A stretch of DNA of 9,723 nucleotides, taken from contig JBDHLD010000115.1 of the NCBI GenBank assembly GCA_039586035.1, forward strand, positions 1 through 9,723, given 5' to 3'. The notes beneath the pieces were generated by a model. The model was given only the letters and a program-made list of their open reading frames with translations, did not search any database and was not told the DNA's origin. This document shows positions 6,361 to 9,723 of the stretch, in pieces. Origin of the DNA: JBDHHQ01 sp039586035. GTDB lineage: Bacteria > Gemmatimonadota > Gemmatimonadetes > Longimicrobiales > Gaopeijiaceae. Within the stretch, counting starts at the first letter, position 1, and each line of letters begins with the position of its first letter. The position numbers and the translations under genes were made by a program.

Positions 6361-8682
6361 TCAGGCGCCTCCGAGCCCCGCCGGCGCCTCCAGCACTCCG
6401 TCCGGGATACCGAACGCGTCCACGAGGAAGACCGCCTGCTCCCGGACCTCTTGGCACAGCCCATTCACGAGGGCGCGAATCGCCTGACTCTTGGCGGGCT
6501 CCAGGTAGCCCGCCTCCAGGTACCACGCACGGTCCGCTTCGATGCGGCTGAGGGCGTACAGACCGCAGAGCGTTCTCAGGACTTCTGACAAACCCGGCGT
6601 GGGCGCCCGGGCCACGCCTTCCAGGAAGCGGTCGTGAACGACACGCTCGACGTGTGCTTCCGCCAATCGCACGAGGTGGTCCTGGCAGGCGTTCATCGCG
6701 TCGAAGGAGTCGAGGCCGTCATCGATTCGGGCTTTCAACCGGCGGGCCACCGAGCCGAGGAGCCGATCCTCCCGGTAGGCCATGGCGGCGGCGAGGAACT
6801 CGGGGTCCCGGAGGTGGTCGGGGTCCGTGTTTCTCGTGACCAGAGGATTCATCTCGGCCACGCGTATCTGCGCCCGGTCCGCCAGGTATCTCGCCAGGTC
6901 CCATAGCTTCAAGTCGCCCATCTGGTCCTGGTAGCGTCCGAGGAGGGCCCGGGACACCAGCTGGAGCAGGACGGGGTTGGCGCCTTCGAAGGTCGTGAAG
7001 ATGTCGGCGTCCGCCCTGAGCTCGCCGAACCGGTTGGCTGCCAGGTATCCCATGCCGCCGCAGGCCTCCCGGGCCACCTGCGTGGTGTCGATCGCGTGAC
7101 GTGAAGCCAGCGCCTTGAGCCCGGCAGCCAGCGCCTCCACCTCACGGGCCTCGTCCGGGTCGGCCGCGGCGTAGCGGCGGATCAGATCCCGCACGGCGAA
7201 GTGAAGACCGTACGTCGTCGCCAACCTCGGGAGCAGGGCACGCTGGTGAACCAGGTAGTCGAGGACCGGGACTTCGCCCCGGCCGGCAGGTCCGAATTGG
7301 CGGCGGCGATCGCTGTAGCGGATGGCGATCGTGAGCGCCGTCTTGGCCACGCTCACCGAGGCGGCCGCAATGCTGACCCGGCCCGCCACCAAGGCGCCGA
7401 GCATGGTGAAGAACCGCCGTCCCGGACTGGGGATCGGGCTCTCGTACTCCCCTTCGTCCGTGATCCGGGCGAACCGATCCAGGAGGTTGGCTCGGGGTAC
7501 GCGGACCCCGTCGAAGCCCAGTCGCCCGTTGTCCACACCGTTCAGGCCCACCTTCTCGCCACAGTCCTCGATCGTCACACCGGGCAGCGGCCTGCCTCGG
7601 TCGTCCCGGATCGGCACCAACACGACGTGAACGCCGTGGTCGTGGCCCCCCACATGGAGCCGGGCGAAGACGCTTGCCATGCGGCCGTGCAGGGCGGCGT
7701 TGCCGATCCAGTCTTTGCGGGCGTCGTCGTCGGGGGTGTCGACGACCAGCTCGTCAACTTCCGCGTCGTATGTGGCGGTGGTCCGCAGCCCCTGGACGTT
7801 GGAGCCGTGCCCGACCTCGGTCATGGCGAAGCAGCCCGGGAGCTCCACCGTGCCGATGCGCGTCAGGAACCGGTCGTGATGGAGCGCGGTCCCGAGTTGG
7901 AGCACGCTGCCGCCGAATAGCCCGAACTGGACCCCGAACTTGGTCAAGACGCTGAGATCGCCGTGCGCCAGAGTCTCGAACACGGCGATGGTGGCGGCCG
8001 CGTCGTCCTTTCCTCCGACGGAGGCGGGGTAGGACATGCGACCGTATCCCCGATCGGCGAGAAAGCGGACGGCGTCCAGCACCCGCTCCCGGTACTCGGC
8101 CGTGGCGGGTACAGGGCGGATCCGCAGGGGTGGCAGTGCCATCAGCGCCAGGACCTCTCTCCGGATGGCGCCGTCGGGCTCATTCAGAAACGACGTCAGC
8201 TGGGAGACGTCGAATAGCGAAGTCCCTGCGCGCTCGCCGATGGGAGCTCGCTCCCCGAGAAGGGACCGGGTCGCCTCCCGGCCCACGACGCCCAGCGCCT
8301 CCTCGACGTGGTCGAGCGCTTCCAGGGCCTGGGGAGTGTCCCACGGCCCCCTGAGCGCCGGATCGAGTCGGGCCAAGCCCATGCCCAGGGCGGCCAGGGA
8401 CCGGCGCACCTCGCTCGGGCATTGGCCCGCCAGTCGCCGCACCTCCTTCTTCAGGCGCTCCAGGTCATGGGGTCTCGGCGGCGAGTCGGGCCGCAGCCAC
8501 GCGACCAGGACCTCACGGTCGGGGGCGTCGAGCCACTCGAAGAGAGCCTGTGCCCGCTCCCGTATCGCGTCGATCTCGTCGCGCGCCAGAGCGCCATCCG
8601 CCCAGGCCACGTAGAGCATGGGCAACAACGGCGCGAGCTGTGGGCGCTCGAGAGGGTCGGGAAGTCGTTGGGTCGCTTTCAT
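6361..8682 (-). CDS. Acyl-CoA oxidase/dehydrogenase family flavoenzyme with N-terminal TerB-like domain
   Basis: This is a 773-aa protein from ATG at 8682, preceded by GGGAG with a 5-base gap. The frame stays open upstream to 8883, but those codons are Pro/Arg/Gly-rich and look non-coding. Residues about 195-760 have the acyl-CoA oxidase layout: an N-terminal helical part, a flavin and substrate beta domain with CFAMTEVGHGSNVQGL at 284-299 and DWIGNAALHGRMA at 324-336, then IEDCGEKVGLNGVDNGRL at 371-388, RRQFG at 460-464, CGGMGYL at 541-547, and Glu566 in TTFEGAN, equivalent to the catalytic base of acyl-CoA oxidases. A further C-terminal helical domain follows. The expected reaction is FAD-dependent alpha,beta-desaturation of an acyl-CoA in fatty-acid breakdown, in the cytoplasm. 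Whether electrons go to oxygen or to ETF cannot be told. Residues 13-105 are an added helical region with LLPMLYVAWADGALARDEI, the TerB-like 'ADG...E' signature. The protein is twice the length of ordinary acyl-CoA dehydrogenases (about 390 aa). Confidence 0.9.
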   Translation of the reverse strand: MKATQRLPDPLERPQLAPLLPMLYVAWADGALARDEIDAIRERAQALFEWLDAPDREVLVAWLRPDSPPRPHDLERLKKEVRRLAGQCPSEVRRSLAALGMGLARLDPALRGPWDTPQALEALDHVEEALGVVGREATRSLLGERAPIGERAGTSLFDVSQLTSFLNEPDGAIRREVLALMALPPLRIRPVPATAEYRERVLDAVRFLADRGYGRMSYPASVGGKDDAAATIAVFETLAHGDLSVLTKFGVQFGLFGGSVLQLGTALHHDRFLTRIGTVELPGCFAMTEVGHGSNVQGLRTTATYDAEVDELVVDTPDDDARKDWIGNAALHGRMASVFARLHVGGHDHGVHVVLVPIRDDRGRPLPGVTIEDCGEKVGLNGVDNGRLGFDGVRVPRANLLDRFARITDEGEYESPIPSPGRRFFTMLGALVAGRVSIAAASVSVAKTALTIAIRYSDRRRQFGPAGRGEVPVLDYLVHQRALLPRLATTYGLHFAVRDLIRRYAAADPDEAREVEALAAGLKALASRHAIDTTQVAREACGGMGYLAANRFGELRADADIFTTFEGANPVLLQLVSRALLGRYQDQMGDLKLWDLARYLADRAQIRVAEMNPLVTRNTDPDHLRDPEFLAAAMAYREDRLLGSVARRLKARIDDGLDSFDAMNACQDHLVRLAEAHVERVVHDRFLEGVARAPTPGLSEVLRTLCGLYALSRIEADRAWYLEAGYLEPAKSQAIRALVNGLCQEVREQAVFLVDAFGIPDGVLEAPAGLGGA

Positions 8683-8993
8683 CAGGTCTCCCGAGGTGCC
8701 GGGAGTGTGTCGGCCGGCTCGGCGTGGGGGACGACCGAGGGTGGCGTTCTTCCGCTCAGTGAGTCCGTGTCCATTGGCTTCGAAGAGGTCGGGCCAGGGC
8801 CCGGCCGTGAGCTGCGACGGTCCAGGCGCGGAGCGGGAAGGTACCGACGAAAACCGCGAATCCGCCATGACCGGCGGCACCACGGCGCGCCCCGTCGCCT
8901 CACTGCCCGCCGCTGCCTGTAGGCCCTCGCCCCCCGCCCTTGACCGGACCGTCCCCGGAGCACAAGCTCCCTCGTCCCCGAACAGGAGCCGGA
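8683..8993. other. 311-base divergent intergenic region
   Basis: This gap separates the minus-strand acyl-CoA oxidase from plus-strand purE and must hold promoters for both directions unless purE is read from elsewhere. No small gene stands out, and the frames through it are Arg/Pro-rich. TTGACC at 8940-8945 resembles a -35 for purE, but 17 bases on there is only CAAGCT, a poor -10. A small hairpin GGAGC-ACAA-GCTCC lies at 8957-8970, 23 bases before the purE start. I see no purine riboswitch-like element. Confidence 0.5.
8984..8988 (+). promoter_or_regulatory. Ribosome binding site of purE
   Basis: AGGAG lies five bases before the ATG at 8994. It decides this start over the in-frame TTG at 8940, which would add 18 residues not seen in PurE proteins. 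Confidence 0.75.
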
Positions 8994-9494
8994 ATGTCGA
9001 AGCCGCTGGTAGGTGTCATCATGGGGTCACGCTCGGACTGGGACACCATGAAGAACGCAGTGGAAACCCTCGCGGCGTTGGCCGTCCCGCACGAGGTGCG
9101 GGTCGTCTCCGCGCACCGCACGCCCGACCTCCTCTTCGAGTATGCCAGTACGGCCGAAGACCGTGGCCTCGAGGTGATCATCGCCGGCGCCGGAGGTGCC
9201 GCTCATCTACCCGGCATGGTGGCTGCCAAGTCCGTGCTTCCCGTTCTGGGCGTGCCCGTCCAGTCCCGAGCGCTGCAGGGCCTCGACTCCCTCCTTTCCA
9301 TCGTCCAGATGCCCGGCGGCATCCCGGTAGGGACGTTGGCTATCGGTCGGTCCGGTGCAGTCAACGCTGCACTGCTGGCGGCGGCCATCCTGGGCGCCGG
9401 GCACCCGGAAATCCGGGAATCCCTCCGCTCCTACCGGGAAGGGCGCACCCAGACGGTTCTGAACGACCCCGATCCACGCCAGCCCGCACCGTGA
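8994..9494 (+). CDS. purE: N5-carboxyaminoimidazole ribonucleotide mutase PurE
   Basis: This is a 166-aa protein of normal length for bacterial PurE. It moves the carboxylate of N5-CAIR to C4, giving CAIR, in de novo purine synthesis in the cytoplasm. The family blocks are all present: GVIMGSRSDWDTM at 7-19 (phosphate and ribose contacts), VSAHRTPD at 38-45 with His41 matching the catalytic histidine (His45 in E. coli), GAGGAAHLPGMVAAK at 65-79, LGVPV at 85-89, LDSLLSIVQMPGGIPVGTLAIG at 98-119, and AVNAALLAAAIL at 122-133. The residue pattern is that of the class I (mutase) enzyme that works with PurK, and purK follows with a four-base overlap. The C-terminus NDPDPRQPAP resembles the usual PurE tail. 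Confidence 0.97.
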   Translation: MSKPLVGVIMGSRSDWDTMKNAVETLAALAVPHEVRVVSAHRTPDLLFEYASTAEDRGLEVIIAGAGGAAHLPGMVAAKSVLPVLGVPVQSRALQGLDSLLSIVQMPGGIPVGTLAIGRSGAVNAALLAAAILGAGHPEIRESLRSYREGRTQTVLNDPDPRQPAP

Positions 9495-9723
9495 ACGTCG
9501 GCATCCTCGGTGGTGGCCAGCTGGGACGGATGCTGGCCCTGGCCGGCTATCCGCTGGGCATGCGCTTCCGCTTCCTGGAGCCGTCGCCGAATCCACCCGT
9601 AGCGGGTCTCGGCGAGATCGTGGCCGGATCCTACGACGACGTCCAGGCCGCCCGCCGCTTCGCGGCTGGTCTCGATGTGGTCACCTACGAGTTCGAGAAC
9701 GTGCCGGTGGCCACCGCCGAGGC
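9491..9723 (+). CDS. purK: N5-carboxyaminoimidazole ribonucleotide synthase PurK (partial, N-terminal 77 codons)
   Basis: The start is GTG at 9491, overlapping the purE stop as GTGA; the frame runs off the window. The protein begins MNVGILGGGQLGRMLALAG, the Gly-rich nucleotide-fold opening of PurK. FRFLEPSPNPPVAG at 27-40 and DVVTYEFENVPV at 62-73 are also characteristic of the family. PurK is an ATP-grasp enzyme that carboxylates AIR with bicarbonate and ATP to N5-CAIR, the substrate of PurE. No clear Shine-Dalgarno sequence precedes the GTG, so translation is probably coupled to termination of purE. The ATP-grasp catalytic part lies beyond the window. Confidence 0.95.
   Translation, partial: MNVGILGGGQLGRMLALAGYPLGMRFRFLEPSPNPPVAGLGEIVAGSYDDVQAARRFAAGLDVVTYEFENVPVATAE

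Noticed and set aside
6245..6526. A 94-residue N-terminal extension of the LolA-like protein
   Set aside because: It would overlap the end of the acyl-CoA oxidase and bury the signal peptide that begins at the ATG at 6244, which has its own ribosome site.
8683..8883. A 67-residue N-terminal extension of the acyl-CoA oxidase
   Set aside because: The strong GGGAG site before the ATG at 8682 and the Pro/Arg/Ser-rich, motif-free extension argue against use of the upstream start.

Overview
The window is high-GC bacterial chromosomal DNA. It holds five minus-strand genes (8682 down to 1) and, diverging from them, the start of a plus-strand purine operon (8994 to 9723). The gene content suggests Gemmatimonadota, or a similar soil or marine group such as Acidobacteriota. 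The clues are a long secreted VPS10/BNR propeller protein, PLP enzymes with Tat signals, a Met-rich secreted LolA-like protein and strong GC bias. This placement is an inference from gene style, not from a marker gene. No tRNA, rRNA, CRISPR array, IS element, phage or plasmid gene is visible.

In transcription order, the minus strand carries: a 773-aa acyl-CoA oxidase-type flavoenzyme with an unusual TerB-like helical N-terminal domain (8682-6361); a 292-aa secreted or lipid-anchored LolA-like protein with a Met/Glu/Gln-rich C-terminal helix (6244-5366); a class V PLP enzyme with a Tat signal, whose reading frame is broken at a run of nine G/C bases (5279-3941); a class I/II HisC-like PLP aminotransferase, also with a Tat signal (3848-2715); and a large secreted beta-propeller protein with at least ten Asp-box motifs, cut by the window edge (2434-1). 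Gaps are 116, 86, 92 and 280 bases, so these may be one or several transcription units.

The plus strand has purE (8994-9494) and the first 77 codons of purK (from 9491). They overlap by four bases in a GTGA arrangement and encode the two-step conversion of AIR to CAIR in purine synthesis.

The points most worth a second look are the adjacent pair of apparently Tat-exported PLP enzymes, the homopolymer frameshift that separates one Tat signal from its catalytic domain, a cluster of four 10-bp direct repeats in the 92-base gap between the two PLP genes, and the TerB-like/acyl-CoA oxidase fusion. Four of the five minus-strand products appear to be directed across or into the membrane, so the cluster may serve the cell envelope. 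That functional link is inference from adjacency.
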